The notes under the pieces: generated by a model
What the model was told of the DNA's origin: nothing
Databases searched by the model: none
What the model saw: the letters and a program-made list of their open reading frames with translations, nothing else
Part shown: positions 19,951 to 29,409 of the stretch, piece after piece
Position numbering within the stretch: position 1 is the stretch's first letter
Layout of the letters: each line of letters opens with the position of its first letter
Source of the DNA: Labedella endophytica
GTDB taxonomy: Bacteria; Actinomycetota; Actinomycetes; Actinomycetales; Microbacteriaceae
DNA: 64,000 bases
Assembly (NCBI RefSeq): GCF_003990045.1
Contig: NZ_RZGZ01000006.1
Coordinates: 56,131 to 120,130, forward strand
Reading direction: 5' to 3'
Translations under genes and position numbers: made by a program

Positions 19951-20679
19951 ATGTCCGACCCCTCCTCCCCCCAGCCGGGAGATCAGCAGAATCCGGCGAA
20001 CGGGCAGCCGCCGTACGGCGGACCCCAGCAGCCCCCGCCCCCGCCGCAGCAGCCCTACGGCGCCCCCCAGGGTCAGCCTGGTCAGGGCCAGCCGCCCTAC
20101 GGTGCGCCTCAGGGCCAGCCGGGCTACGGCGCTCCTCAGGGTCAGCCCCCGTACGGTGCACCCCAGGGTCAGCCCGGTTACGGTGCCCCTCAGGGTCAGC
20201 CTCCCTACGGCGCTCCTCAGGGACAGCCCGGCTATGGCGGCCCGCAGGGTCCCGGCTACGGCGGACCGCAGCAGCCCTACGGCCAGTCGAACGGGGCGGC
20301 TCCCCTCAGCCCCGCAGAGGACAAGCAGTGGGCGATGTGGTCGCACTTCGGCGGAGTCCTCGGCTTCCTGCCGTCGCTCATCATCTTCCTCGTCTTCAAG
20401 GACCGCGGCGGATTCACCCGCCAGGAGTCGAAGGAAGCCCTCAACTGGCAGATCACCTGGATCATCGCCAACATCGCGTTCAGCATCATCCTCGGCATCC
20501 TGTCCGTCGTGATCGCCATCGGCAGCAACGGATACGGCTACGGCGGTATCGGCGCGCTCCTCGGCCTCCTCGCCTATGTGCCGTACATCGCGAACCTCGT
20601 GTTCTCGATCATCGGTGGCGTGAAGGTCAACGGCGGCTCGGCCTACCGCTACCCGGTGAACTTCCGCTTCATCAAGTGA
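19951..20679 (+). CDS. DUF4870 membrane protein with Pro/Gly/Gln-rich N-terminal repeats
   Basis: A 242-residue protein. Residues 10-115 are a low-complexity region of repeated GQPPYGAPQ and GQPGYGAPQ units. The C-terminal DUF4870 domain starts at KQWAMWSHFGGVLGF and holds three or four membrane segments with the FKDRGGFTRQESKEALNWQ loop typical of the family, then ends in YRYPVNFRFIK. The domain has no established function. Start ATG has AAAGGA upstream. The repeat region may be disordered and is prone to length change by slippage. Confidence 0.85.
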   Translation: MSDPSSPQPGDQQNPANGQPPYGGPQQPPPPPQQPYGAPQGQPGQGQPPYGAPQGQPGYGAPQGQPPYGAPQGQPGYGAPQGQPPYGAPQGQPGYGGPQGPGYGGPQQPYGQSNGAAPLSPAEDKQWAMWSHFGGVLGFLPSLIIFLVFKDRGGFTRQESKEALNWQITWIIANIAFSIILGILSVVIAIGSNGYGYGGIGALLGLLAYVPYIANLVFSIIGGVKVNGGSAYRYPVNFRFIK

Positions 20680-20754
20680 TCCGGCGCGTCCGGTCCGCCG
20701 CATTCAGTCGCGGACCGGACGCCGAAGTCAGCCGACGAGCCGACGAGCCGACGC

Positions 20755-20904
20755 ACGACGGCGTCGGCCAGAAGCCGCCCGCGCAGGGTGAGGATTATCC
20801 TCCCGCTGTCTAACGGACGCGCGGCGACCGACGGTCAGCCGATGAGTCGTCGAACGACGGCGTCGGCCAGAAGCCGCCCGCGCAGGGTGAGGATTATCCT
20901 CCCG
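20755..20904. repeat. 51-bp direct repeat: duplicated hemW 3' end
   Basis: The 51 bases at 20854-20904, inside the last codons of hemW, recur exactly at 20755-20805, 99 bp away and beyond the hemW stop. Partial similarity extends past the identical block through the stop codon region, so the outer copy reads as a second, diverged version of the last HemW residues (RGRLLADAVVRRLVG). It looks like a remnant of tandem duplication or allele replacement. Confidence 0.85.
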
Positions 20905-22058
20905 TGCAGGGCGGCTTCTCCGTTCACGAGCCCGTCAGCGATCAGGCCGGCGACCGCCTGGCGTGCGTCCGCTCCGAGCACGTCGATCGCGAGTCCGTCG
21001 GCGATTCTGGTCTCGAGCAGGATGCGCTCGACGAGTCGCGTGCCGTCGTCGAGGGTCTCCCGTCCGTGCGCGGGTGACGCGCCGTCGCTCACGAGCCCGG
21101 CGTACGCGGCCGGATGCTTGACGTTCCACCAGCGCACGCCCCCGACGTGGCTGTGGGCGCCGGGACCGACGCCCCACCAGTCGGCTCCCGTCCAGTAGGA
21201 CAGGTTGTGGCGCGAGCGGAAGCTCGGCGAGGCCGCCCAGTTGCTGACCTCGTACCAGGAATAGCCGGCGGCGCCGAGGAGCTCGTCCGCGAGCTCGTAC
21301 ATATCGGCCTGCAGGTCGTCCGACGGGGCGGCGAGCTCCCCCGAGCGGATGCGACGGGCGAGCTTCGTGCCCTGCTCGACGATGAGGGCGTAGGCCGACA
21401 CGTGATCGGGGCGTTCGGCGATCGCCGTCTCGAGGGACGTGCGCCAGTCGTGGATCGTCTCCCCCGGTGTGCCGTAGATGAGATCGAGGCTCACCTGCAG
21501 GCCGGCCGCTCGTGCCGCCCGAACCACGACGGGGATGCGTGCGGGGTCGTGCGTGCGGTCGAGGGTCGCGAGGACGCCGGGCACCGCCGACTGCATGCCG
21601 AACGAGACACGGGTGAAGCCGGCCCGAGCGAGCTCCTGGAGGTACTCCTCGTCGACACTGTCCGGATTGGCCTCGGTCGTGATCTCCGCGCCGTCCGCGA
21701 TCCCGAGGTACGTGCGGATCGCGTCGAGCATGCGCACGAGGTCGGAGGCGGGGAGGAGGGTGGGCGTGCCTCCGCCGAAGAAGACCGTGCGCGCAGGTCG
21801 TTGAGGCAGCCCTGCGGCCTCGAGGACCCGGGCGGCCTGGACGATCTCACCGATCGCCTGCGTCGCGTAGTCGGCCTGCGAGGCCCCGCGGAGCTCCGTC
21901 GACGTGTAGGTGTTGAAGTCGCAGTAGCCGCAGCGCACCAGGCAGAACGGCACGTGCAGGTAGACCCCGAACGCCCGAGCGTCGGCCCCGATGGCGACCG
22001 AGTCCGGGAGGAGTCCGTCGCGCGGGGCCGGGTCGGCGAGGGGAAGCGGACCGGCCAC
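20835..22058 (-). CDS. hemW: Radical SAM protein HemW (HemN-like)
   Basis: A 407-residue radical SAM enzyme related to oxygen-independent coproporphyrinogen III oxidase; HemW proteins are regarded as heme chaperones rather than oxidases. The cluster motif is CLVRCGYC (C39, C43, C46), then FFGGGTPTLL, EANPDS and the C-terminal HemN domain. An insertion-free three-residue CxxxCxxC without the extra HemN cysteine fits HemW. The GTG start lies 6 bp after the DUF1990 gene. Its 3' end is repeated just downstream. Confidence 0.9.
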   Translation of the reverse strand: MAGPLPLADPAPRDGLLPDSVAIGADARAFGVYLHVPFCLVRCGYCDFNTYTSTELRGASQADYATQAIGEIVQAARVLEAAGLPQRPARTVFFGGGTPTLLPASDLVRMLDAIRTYLGIADGAEITTEANPDSVDEEYLQELARAGFTRVSFGMQSAVPGVLATLDRTHDPARIPVVVRAARAAGLQVSLDLIYGTPGETIHDWRTSLETAIAERPDHVSAYALIVEQGTKLARRIRSGELAAPSDDLQADMYELADELLGAAGYSWYEVSNWAASPSFRSRHNLSYWTGADWWGVGPGAHSHVGGVRWWNVKHPAAYAGLVSDGASPAHGRETLDDGTRLVERILLETRIADGLAIDVLGADARQAVAGLIADGLVNGEAALHGRIILTLRGRLLADAVVRRLIG

Positions 22059-22064
22059 GCGCGC

Positions 22065-22733
22065 CTACTCCGTGACCTGGCCGCGGCGCCGCGCCGCCCA
22101 GAGGGGCGAGAGGGTGCGCGCGAATCGCGTGGAGAGCGCGGTCCACCGGCGCCTCACGAGCCAGCGGAAGAGGCGGTAGTGCAGCGCCTTCGCGCGGAAC
22201 ACGGAGCGCTGGATGAACCGGACGCTGTCGTCGTCGGCAAGTTCGACGATGTAGGCGTCCTCGCCGCTCACGACGCCGCCGCCTAAGGTTCCGAACGTGA
22301 CACTCACGCGGCGCTCGTCCTCGACGACCGACACCACGCGCACGCGCGTCGTGACGCGGTAGACGCCCACTCGACCGCTCAGGCGAGCGGACGCCCCGGA
22401 CGAGACGTAGGGTGTGCCGTCGGCGGTGAAGCGTTCCTCTGCCGACAGCGTCGCCGGGGCGATCGGGGTGCCGTCATCGGCGAACTTCACTCCGGTGTAT
22501 GCACCGGGCTCGCCGTGGGCGAGCACCTGGACGGCGATCCCGGAGCCGCGGTAGAGGTCCCACGACATGATCGCGTCGACGGCCTGCGTGAAGCGCTCCG
22601 CGCCGCTGCCGAGCCGCACCTCCACCTCGGCGGAGCGGAAGCCGCGCGGCGGATACTGCATCATGTCGGGGGCGGCGGTTGCGCCGACGGCGCCGTAATC
22701 GACGTGGAGGTCCTCGAAGCTCTCGCGGCGCAT
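22065..22733 (-). CDS. DUF1990 family protein
   Basis: A 222-residue protein with no signal peptide. Hallmarks of DUF1990 are YGAVGAT near the start, PPRGFRSAEVEVRLG, and the C-terminal GHxxxGEDAY-type stretch, here LGGGVVSGEDAYIVEL, where a leading His is lacking. The family has a START-like fold prediction but no established activity. It sits between lepA (4 bp) and hemW (6 bp) and is surely cotranscribed with them. Confidence 0.8.
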   Translation of the reverse strand: MRRESFEDLHVDYGAVGATAAPDMMQYPPRGFRSAEVEVRLGSGAERFTQAVDAIMSWDLYRGSGIAVQVLAHGEPGAYTGVKFADDGTPIAPATLSAEERFTADGTPYVSSGASARLSGRVGVYRVTTRVRVVSVVEDERRVSVTFGTLGGGVVSGEDAYIVELADDDSVRFIQRSVFRAKALHYRLFRWLVRRRWTALSTRFARTLSPLWAARRRGQVTE

Positions 22734-22737
22734 GGCT

Positions 22738-24591
22738 CTACTTCTTTTCCTTCTTCGTCTCGGTGTCTCCGGAGAGCGCGGCGATGAAGGCCTCCTGCGG
22801 CACCTCGACCTTGCCGACCATCTTCATGCGCTTCTTGCCCTCCTTCTGCTTCTCGAGCAGCTTGCGCTTCCGGGTGATGTCGCCGCCGTAGCACTTCGCG
22901 AGCACGTCCTTGCGCATCGCGCGGATCGACTCGCGAGCGATGATGCGAGCACCGATCGCGGCCTGGATGGGCACCTCGAACTGCTGGCGCGGGATGAGGT
23001 TCTTGAGGCGCTCCGTCATGAGCACGCCGTAGGCGTAGGCCTTCTCGCGGTGCACGATCGCGCTGAACGCGTCGACCTGTTCCCCCTGCAGGAGGATGTC
23101 GACCTTCACGAGGTCGGCCTCCTGTTCGCCCGCCGGCTCGTAGTCGAGCGAGGCGTACCCCTGCGTGCGGCTCTTGAGGTGGTCGAAGAAGTCGAAGACG
23201 ATCTCGCCGAGCGGCATCGTGTACCGCAGTTCGACGCGGTCCTCTCCGAGGTACTCCATGCCGAGCAGGGTCCCGCGCCGGGACTGGCACAGCTCCATGA
23301 TGGTGCCGACGTAGTCCTTGGGGGCGAGCACGCCCACCTTCACGACGGGCTCGGAGACGGCGTGGATCTTGCCGCCGGGGAATTCGCTCGGGTTCGTGAC
23401 GGTGACGGTCTTCTTGTCCTCCGTCATGACCTCGTAGGTCACGGACGGCGCCGTGGCGATGAGGTCGAGGCCGAACTCGCGCTCGAGGCGCTCCGTGATG
23501 ATCTCGAGGTGGAGGAGACCGAGGAAGCCGACGCGGAACCCGAAGCCGAGGGCGACGGAGGTCTCCGGCTCGTAGTTGAGGGCGGCGTCCGAGAGCTTGA
23601 GCTTGTCGAGCGCCTCGCGCAGATCCGGGTACTCGGCCCCGTCGATCGGGTAGAGACCCGAGAAGACCATAGGCTTCGGGTCGGTGTAGCCGGGCAGCGC
23701 TTCCGTCGCCGGCTTCACCGACGTCGTCACGGTGTCGCCGACCTTGCTCTGGCGCACATCCTTCACACCGGTGATGAGGTAGCCGACCTCGCCGACGCCG
23801 AGCCCCTTCGAGCGCAGCGGCTCCGGCGAGGACACGCCGATCTCGAGGAGCTCGTGCACCGCGCGTGTCGACATCATCTGGATGCGCTCGCGCGAGCTGA
23901 GCGATCCGTCGATCATGCGTACGTAGGTGACGACGCCGCGGTACGAGTCGTAGACCGAGTCGAAGATCATCGCGCGGGCCGGTGCGTTCGCGTCGCCCGT
24001 CGGACTCGGGATGCGGTCGACCACGAGGTCGAGGAGCTCCTCGACGCCCATTCCGGTCTTGCCCGAGACGCGCAGGACGTCGTCGGGCGATCCGCCGAGG
24101 AGCCCGGCGATCTCCCCGGCGTACTTGTCCGGGTCGGCGGCCGGCAGGTCGATCTTGTTGAGCACGGGAATGATCTCGAGGTCGTTCTCGAGGGCCAGGT
24201 AGAGGTTCGCGAGCGTCTGGGCCTCGATGCCCTGGGCGGCGTCGACGAGGAGGATGGCCCCCTCGCACGCGGCGAGCGAACGCGACACCTCGTAGGTGAA
24301 GTCGACGTGGCCGGGCGTGTCGATCATGTTGAGCGCGAAGGTCTCGCCGTTGCGTTCCCAGGGCATACGCACGGCCTGGCTCTTGATCGTGATGCCGCGC
24401 TCGCGCTCGATGTCCATGCGGTCGAGGTACTGGGCCCGCATGTCGCGGTCCGAGACGACGCCGGTGATCTGGAGCATCCGGTCGGCGAGCGTCGACTTGC
24501 CGTGGTCGATGTGGGCGATGATGCAGAAGTTGCGGATCGACGCCGGTGGTGTGGAGGCGGGCTGGAGTGCCGTAGTCGCTCGGGGGCTCAC
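22738..24591 (-). CDS. lepA: Elongation factor 4 (LepA)
   Basis: A 617-residue translational GTPase that can back-translocate stalled ribosomes. G1 is AHIDHGKS (26-33), G3 DTPGHVDF, G4 NKIDLP; EF-G-like domains and the LepA-specific C-terminal domain ([16 protein letters not shown]) are intact. The GTG start has GAGG 5 nt upstream. The gene heads the lepA-DUF1990-hemW run. Confidence 0.96.
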   Translation of the reverse strand: MSPRATTALQPASTPPASIRNFCIIAHIDHGKSTLADRMLQITGVVSDRDMRAQYLDRMDIERERGITIKSQAVRMPWERNGETFALNMIDTPGHVDFTYEVSRSLAACEGAILLVDAAQGIEAQTLANLYLALENDLEIIPVLNKIDLPAADPDKYAGEIAGLLGGSPDDVLRVSGKTGMGVEELLDLVVDRIPSPTGDANAPARAMIFDSVYDSYRGVVTYVRMIDGSLSSRERIQMMSTRAVHELLEIGVSSPEPLRSKGLGVGEVGYLITGVKDVRQSKVGDTVTTSVKPATEALPGYTDPKPMVFSGLYPIDGAEYPDLREALDKLKLSDAALNYEPETSVALGFGFRVGFLGLLHLEIITERLEREFGLDLIATAPSVTYEVMTEDKKTVTVTNPSEFPGGKIHAVSEPVVKVGVLAPKDYVGTIMELCQSRRGTLLGMEYLGEDRVELRYTMPLGEIVFDFFDHLKSRTQGYASLDYEPAGEQEADLVKVDILLQGEQVDAFSAIVHREKAYAYGVLMTERLKNLIPRQQFEVPIQAAIGARIIARESIRAMRKDVLAKCYGGDITRKRKLLEKQKEGKKRMKMVGKVEVPQEAFIAALSGDTETKKEKK

Positions 24592-24634
24592 GCGATCCTC
24601 ACGTCAGGGGTGTGCGGTGGACATCACATTGTCC

Positions 24635-24668
24635 CATGGTGCCGGCGACCGTGCGCACCGGCACCATG
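24635..24668 (-). terminator. Terminator hairpin after the epimerase gene
   Basis: CATGGTGCCGG (24635-24645) and CCGGCACCATG (24658-24668) form a perfect 11-bp stem with a 12-nt loop, just past the epimerase stop and before lepA. Confidence 0.7.
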
Positions 24669-24676
24669 CCCATGGT

Positions 24677-25657
24677 CTAGGAGCGGCCCTCGACGACGGC
24701 TCGGACCGCTCCCTCGAGCTCGGCGTGGCGGAACGTGTAACCGAGCGCCGTGAGGGTCTCGGGGACGACCCAGCGGCTCTTGAGCAGGAGTTCCGACTCG
24801 GTCCGCATGCCGATCGCGCCGAGTTCGATCATCCAGCGGCGGAGCGGGACGCCGACGGGCATCCGCACGACGCGACGTACCGTGGCCATGAGCTCGGCGT
24901 TGTCGACGGGACGGGGCGCTGCGACGTTGATCGGACCGGACACCGCATCGTCCGCGATCGATCGTCGCACGATCGCCAGGACGTCGTCGAGATGGACCCA
25001 GCTGAACATCTGCCGCCCGTGCGTCGGCCGGTACTCATGAAACGCCCCGGCCAGCCGCTTGGAGCGCGGCGCCCACCAGCGGCCGTCGTACTGTCGACCG
25101 CCGAGGCCGACCCGGCTGAGCCCGAGCAGCGGAGCGAGTGCCGAGCCATCCCCGAGCACGATCGCCATGCGCAGGGCCACACGCCGCGTCTGCGGGAGGG
25201 CTGGCTGGAAGAACGCGCGCTCCCACGCGGTCGCGACGTCGACGGAGAATCCGGTCCCGATCTCCCCGGCGGACTCGGTCATCGGGCGGTCCATGGCGTG
25301 CCGGTAGATCGTGGCCGTGCTCGCATTGATCCACACGGGCGGCGGCGACACCGACGCGGCGATGGAACGTGCGATCGCCGAGGTGGTCGCGGTCCGCGAA
25401 TGCAGGATCTCCCGCCGGTTCCTGGCCGTGTAGCGGCAGCTCACGTTCTTACCCGCGAGGTTGATGACGACGGCCGCGCCGTCGATCGCCCGATCGAGGC
25501 CGGCGGCGTCGCCCCACGAGACGTGGGACGGCCCCGACGCCGCCCTGCCCACCGTGACGACGTCGTACCCCTGCTCGCGGAGATCCGCGACGAGTGCGGT
25601 CCCGACGAAACCCGCTGCCCCCGCGACGACCGCGCGCGAACCCTCTCCCCTCGACAC
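24677..25657 (-). CDS. NAD-dependent epimerase, TIGR01777/DUF1731 type
   Basis: A 326-residue extended short-chain dehydrogenase-like protein. The nucleotide site is VVAGAAGFVGTAL near the start. NLAGKNVSCRY replaces the usual GAxV region, and the C-terminal DUF1731 part (GVPLRRWMIELGAIGMRTES) marks the SDR39U1/YfcH group. The substrate of this group is unknown. GTG at 25657 was chosen as the first start 5' of the dinucleotide fold, 4 bp after the amidohydrolase stop, implying cotranscription. Confidence 0.85.
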   Translation of the reverse strand: MSRGEGSRAVVAGAAGFVGTALVADLREQGYDVVTVGRAASGPSHVSWGDAAGLDRAIDGAAVVINLAGKNVSCRYTARNRREILHSRTATTSAIARSIAASVSPPPVWINASTATIYRHAMDRPMTESAGEIGTGFSVDVATAWERAFFQPALPQTRRVALRMAIVLGDGSALAPLLGLSRVGLGGRQYDGRWWAPRSKRLAGAFHEYRPTHGRQMFSWVHLDDVLAIVRRSIADDAVSGPINVAAPRPVDNAELMATVRRVVRMPVGVPLRRWMIELGAIGMRTESELLLKSRWVVPETLTALGYTFRHAELEGAVRAVVEGRS

Positions 25658-25661
25658 GGCC

Positions 25662-26885
25662 TCAGCCGTTCCGCGGGGCGAAGCGATCGGCGACGCTCGG
25701 CACGCCGTCCACGATCTCGAACTGGAGTCGCCCGTCGATGAAGACGCGTTCGGCCAGGCTCGTCGTGTCGAGGGGATCACCCGACCAGATGACGATGTCC
25801 GCGTCGAGACCGGCGGTCAGCGAGCCGACGCGCGCGTCGAGTCCGAGGAAGCCTGCGGGGTTCACGGTGAGCGCTTCGATGGCGACGTCACGATCGAGGC
25901 CCTCCTTCACGGCGAGGGCGGCCTGCAGGATCAGGAAGTTGATGGGCACGACGGGGTGGTCGGTCGTGATGGCGACGCGCACACCGGCACGTGCGATCGT
26001 CGCGAGGTTCCCGATCGCGCGGTCCTTCAGCTCCACCTTGGATCGCGACGTGAGCATGGGGCCGAAGATGACGGGGATGTCGCGTTCGGCGAGGACATCC
26101 GCGAGCTTGTGCCCCTCGGTGCCGTGGTTGATGACGAGGCGGTAGCCGAACTCCTCCTGGAGCCGGAGGGCCGTCGCGATGTCGTCGTGTCGGTGCACGT
26201 GCTGGTCCCAGGCGAGCTCGCCGTCGAGGACCCGGACGAGGGTGTCCTTCGCGAGATCGCGGGAGAACGGCTTCCCGTCGCGCGCGGCGGCCGAACGCGC
26301 TTCCGCGTAGTCCTGCGCGTCGATGAACGCCTGACGGATCACGGAGGCGACGCCGAGACGCGTGCTCGGGGTCTTGCCCTTCTCGCCGTAGACGCGCTTC
26401 GGGTTCTCGCCGAGCGCCGACTTCACGCTCACGGAGCCCGACACGAGCTGTTCGTCGATCGTACGCCCGCCCCATGACTTGATCGCGACGGTCTGGCCGC
26501 CGATCGGGTTACCCGAGCCGGGCTTGACGACGACGGTCGTCACTCCCCCGCTCAGCGCGTCGACGAAGCCCTCGTCCTCGATGTTGACGGCGTCGATCGC
26601 GCGGACGAACGCCGTGTTCGGGTCGGTCATCTCGTTCGTGTCGTTGCCGGCCGAACCGTTGGCCTCCTCGTGGATGCCGACGTGCCCGTGGGACTCGATG
26701 AAGCCCGGGAGCACGACCTTCCCGGTCGCGTCGACGACGTCCCAGCCCTCCGGCACGGCGAGGTCGGCGCCGACCGCGCTGATGCGTCCGTCCTCCACGA
26801 GCACCACACCGTTCTCGATCGGGGCGGAGGAGACGGGCACGACGTGGCCGCCGACGATGGCGAAGGGGGGATGCTGGTTTGTCAT
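25662..26885 (-). CDS. Amidohydrolase family protein (imidazolonepropionase-like)
   Basis: A 407-residue metal-dependent hydrolase with a composite beta-sandwich and TIM barrel. Metal ligands visible are H66 and H68 in ESHGHVG, histidines in HVHRHDD and NHGTEGHK, and the aspartate in ITTDHPVVP. The family cleaves cyclic amides and similar bonds; the substrate cannot be assigned. TACGCT lies exactly 6 nt before the ATG, so a leaderless mRNA is likely. It lies 67 bp downstream of the aminotransferase. Confidence 0.88.
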   Translation of the reverse strand: MTNQHPPFAIVGGHVVPVSSAPIENGVVLVEDGRISAVGADLAVPEGWDVVDATGKVVLPGFIESHGHVGIHEEANGSAGNDTNEMTDPNTAFVRAIDAVNIEDEGFVDALSGGVTTVVVKPGSGNPIGGQTVAIKSWGGRTIDEQLVSGSVSVKSALGENPKRVYGEKGKTPSTRLGVASVIRQAFIDAQDYAEARSAAARDGKPFSRDLAKDTLVRVLDGELAWDQHVHRHDDIATALRLQEEFGYRLVINHGTEGHKLADVLAERDIPVIFGPMLTSRSKVELKDRAIGNLATIARAGVRVAITTDHPVVPINFLILQAALAVKEGLDRDVAIEALTVNPAGFLGLDARVGSLTAGLDADIVIWSGDPLDTTSLAERVFIDGRLQFEIVDGVPSVADRFAPRNG

Positions 26886-26952
26886 GCATCGAGCGTATGC
26901 CCGTGCGACCGGCGGTGACAGGTCGTCACGCGATGTGTCGCGCCCTGTCCGC

Positions 26953-28116
26953 TCAGTCGGCCGGCGCCTGCCCGTCGCCCGGTGCGGGGAGCTTCGCGAG
27001 TCCGTCGAGCAGACGTTCGCGCTCGGCGGCGAGGCAGACGCGCACCCAGCCTTCCCCGGAGCGACCGAAGGCGCTGCCGGGGGCCACCGCGACTCGGTGC
27101 TCCAGCAGGAAGCGCTCGGCCCAGGTCGCGACGTCGCCGCCCGTGGCGTGGGACAGGTCGATCCAGAGGTAGAACGCACCTTCGGGCTCGAGGTAGTGCA
27201 TCCCCCGCCCCGCGAGGTGGGCGGCGGCGGCCCGTCCGTTGTCCTCGTAGTGGCGGGCCGCGGCGTCGATCGGTTCCCGGGGGCCCGTGAGAGCGGCGAC
27301 GGCCGCCCGCTGGGCGGGTGTGGACACGCAACTGATCATCGCCTCCTGCACCGTGCGCATCTCGGCAGCGAAGCCCGGAGGGGTCACGAGGTAGCCCACC
27401 CGGATCCCCGTCATCGCGTACGTCTTCGAGAGCGAGAACACGCTGAAGACGCGCCCATCGCGGTCGAGCGTCGCGGGACTCACGTGCTCACCCGTGAAGG
27501 TGAAGTACTCGTACACCTCGTCGGAGAGGATCCACAGATCGTGTCGTGCGGCGAAGTTCACGAGCGACTGCAGGACCTTTGCGGAGAAGACCCGACCGAG
27601 GGGGTTCGACGGCGAGTTGACGAGCAGCACCCGCGTTCGCGGGGAGACGAGCGTCTCGAGCTCGTCCAGGTCTGGAGCGAACGCGTCCTCCGGCGAGAGA
27701 CGGTAGGGCACCGGAACAGCCTGCAGCATGCGCGCGTTCATGGAGAACGTCGTGTACCCGGGATCGGGCACGAGAATCTCGTCGCCGGCGTCGAGCAGGA
27801 GACCCATCGCCTGGATGAGCGCCTGCGTGGCGCCGACAGTCACCCACACCTGCTCGACGTCGACGGTCATCGCGTTGTCCTGCGCGAGCTTCTCGACGAT
27901 CGCCCTCCGCAGATCGGGGATGCCGCCGTTCGGCGTGTAGCGCGTCTCGCCCGCCTCCCACGCCGCCGTCGCGGCCTCGACGATGTGGGGGGCGACCGGC
28001 TGGTCCGGCTCGCCGACGGCCAAGACGTTGACGTCGTCGAGGGACAGCGCGATCTCGAAGAGCCGGCGGATACCGGACTCCGGAACGGACGACATGTGCG
28101 AGGCGAGCTGCGGCAT
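26953..28116 (-). CDS. PLP-dependent aminotransferase, class I/II
   Basis: A 387-residue fold-type I aminotransferase. The pyridoxal phosphate lysine is K231 in VFSLSKTYAMTGIRVGY; NSPSNPLG, SDEVYEYF and the C-terminal carboxylate-binding arginine in VRVCLA are present. The substrate is an amino acid but which one is not clear. TAGCGT lies 6 nt before the ATG. It diverges from the alpha/beta hydrolase gene. Confidence 0.9.
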   Translation of the reverse strand: MPQLASHMSSVPESGIRRLFEIALSLDDVNVLAVGEPDQPVAPHIVEAATAAWEAGETRYTPNGGIPDLRRAIVEKLAQDNAMTVDVEQVWVTVGATQALIQAMGLLLDAGDEILVPDPGYTTFSMNARMLQAVPVPYRLSPEDAFAPDLDELETLVSPRTRVLLVNSPSNPLGRVFSAKVLQSLVNFAARHDLWILSDEVYEYFTFTGEHVSPATLDRDGRVFSVFSLSKTYAMTGIRVGYLVTPPGFAAEMRTVQEAMISCVSTPAQRAAVAALTGPREPIDAAARHYEDNGRAAAAHLAGRGMHYLEPEGAFYLWIDLSHATGGDVATWAERFLLEHRVAVAPGSAFGRSGEGWVRVCLAAERERLLDGLAKLPAPGDGQAPAD

Positions 28117-28122
28117 ACCGCC

Positions 28123-28175
28123 ACGCTAGTACCGCGCCGTGCACGCCCTCGCGGCGCTCGGGCCGACCGTACGAT
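28123..28175. promoter_or_regulatory. Two divergent leaderless-type promoters
   Basis: In the 65-bp gap, TAGCGT (28123-28128, minus strand) is 6 nt from the aminotransferase ATG and TACGAT (28170-28175, plus strand) is 6 nt from the hydrolase ATG. The -35 zones of both would overlap, so the two genes may compete for polymerase. Confidence 0.5.
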
Positions 28176-28181
28176 GGGCGG

Positions 28182-28949
28182 ATGGACAGAGACCCCGCGC
28201 AGCGACCTCCCGTCCTCCTCGTGCACGGCATCCGCACGTCCCGCTCGATGTGGCGCGGTCAAGTGGAGGCTCTCACCGCCGCGGGGGTCACGGCGCTCGC
28301 GATCGATCTGCCCGCCCATGGCGACCGGATCGGTGAGCCGTTCTCCCTCGACGCGGCCTTCGCGGCGATCGACGACGCGATCGCGTCGCTCGGCGGTCGG
28401 GTCGTCCTCGTCGGGTTGTCGCTCGGCGGCTACCTCTCGATCGAGTACGCGGGACGTCGCCCGGAGAAGGTCGCCCTGCTCGTCGCTTCCTCGTGCTTCA
28501 CGGTGCCGAAGGGGGTGGGGCTTGCGGGGTACCGCGGCCTCGCGCGCGCGATCCGCCGCCTACCGGACCGCGGGAGCTGGCTCAACGACACGATGGCACG
28601 CCTCGCCGTGGGACAGGCGGCGGCGACCGACATCGGAGCCGGCGGGGTCGCCCTCGATGCGATGGACGAGACGCTCGCCGCCGTGGGGCAGACGGACCCG
28701 ATCTCGTCGCTCGCTCGGTACGACGGACCCGTGTGGTTCGTCACGGGTGCTCTCGACCACTTCCGGCTGGACCAGCGTCGCTACCGCGCGGCCCGACCCG
28801 AGGCCCCGTTCATCGTGGTTCCGCGCGCGAGCCACCTCGTCTCGCTCGTCGCGCCGGAGGCATTCACACGCATCGTCCTCGACGCCGTCCAGGCCGCTCC
28901 CGACGACGTCGCCGCCGAGCCGTCGGATGATTTCCCCTCGGAGGGCTGA
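28182..28949 (+). CDS. Alpha/beta hydrolase
   Basis: A 255-residue serine hydrolase. The oxyanion strand is LLVHGIRTS, the nucleophile S80 lies in GLSLGGY, the acid is probably the Asp in VTGALDHF and the base the His in PRASHLVSL. There is no signal sequence. Family members include esterases and lactonases; nothing here fixes the substrate. Confidence 0.87.
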   Translation: MDRDPAQRPPVLLVHGIRTSRSMWRGQVEALTAAGVTALAIDLPAHGDRIGEPFSLDAAFAAIDDAIASLGGRVVLVGLSLGGYLSIEYAGRRPEKVALLVASSCFTVPKGVGLAGYRGLARAIRRLPDRGSWLNDTMARLAVGQAAATDIGAGGVALDAMDETLAAVGQTDPISSLARYDGPVWFVTGALDHFRLDQRRYRAARPEAPFIVVPRASHLVSLVAPEAFTRIVLDAVQAAPDDVAAEPSDDFPSEG

Positions 28950-28974
28950 ACTGGTATCGTTTCCTGTTGGCTTG

Positions 28975-28995
28975 CGTGTGGGTTTTCACCACACG
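28975..28995 (+). promoter_or_regulatory. Small hairpin in the rpsT leader
   Basis: CGTGTGG and CCACACG form a 7-bp stem with a GTTTTCA loop, 68 nt before the rpsT start. Position in a ribosomal-protein leader hints at regulation; no known motif is recognised. Confidence 0.35.
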
Positions 28996-29063
28996 AATCG
29001 CCGGGTACGACCCTCTCTCGTTACCGGCATCTTCATACAACCTCGACGAAAGCGTACGTACAC

Positions 29064-29324
29064 GTGGCAAATATCAAGTCGCAGATCAAGCGAATCGGCA
29101 CCAACAAGAAGTCTCAGGAGCGCAACAAGGCGGTCAAGAGCGAGGTCAGGACGGCCATCCGCGCAACGCGCACGGCGATCACCGCCGGCGACAAGGAGAA
29201 GGCCGTCGCCGCTCTCAAGGTCGCGGGTCGCAAGATCGACAAGGCCGTGAGCAAGGGCGTCATCCACAAGAACCAGGGCGCGAACCGCAAGTCGGCCATC
29301 GCGAGCAAGGTCGCCGCGCTCTGA
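29064..29324 (+). CDS. rpsT: 30S ribosomal protein S20
   Basis: An 86-residue, strongly basic protein that binds 16S rRNA early in 30S assembly. The start [20 protein letters not shown] and the C-terminal [15 protein letters not shown] are diagnostic. GTG start. It is the single plus-strand gene between the alpha/beta hydrolase and a strong terminator, convergent with holA. Confidence 0.97.
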   Translation: MANIKSQIKRIGTNKKSQERNKAVKSEVRTAIRATRTAITAGDKEKAVAALKVAGRKIDKAVSKGVIHKNQGANRKSAIASKVAAL

Positions 29325-29364
29325 TCCACCTGCGCTGCAGCTGACCCGGTCGGCCGTGACGTAC

Positions 29365-29395
29365 CGAATGCCCCGTCCGTTGGACGGGGCATTCG
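29365..29395. terminator. Bidirectional terminator between rpsT and holA
   Basis: CGAATGCCCCGTCC (29365-29378) pairs fully with GGACGGGGCATTCG (29382-29395) around a GTT loop. The 14-bp stem lies 40 bp after rpsT and 14 bp after holA, so it can serve both genes. Confidence 0.88.
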
Positions 29396-29409
29396 TCGTT
29401 CCCCGAGCG

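Noticed and set aside
19981..20280. Repeated GGTCAGCC-type DNA units in the DUF4870 gene as a CRISPR-like or minisatellite array.
   Set aside because: The units are codons of a Pro/Gly/Gln-rich protein region in frame, without equal spacers.
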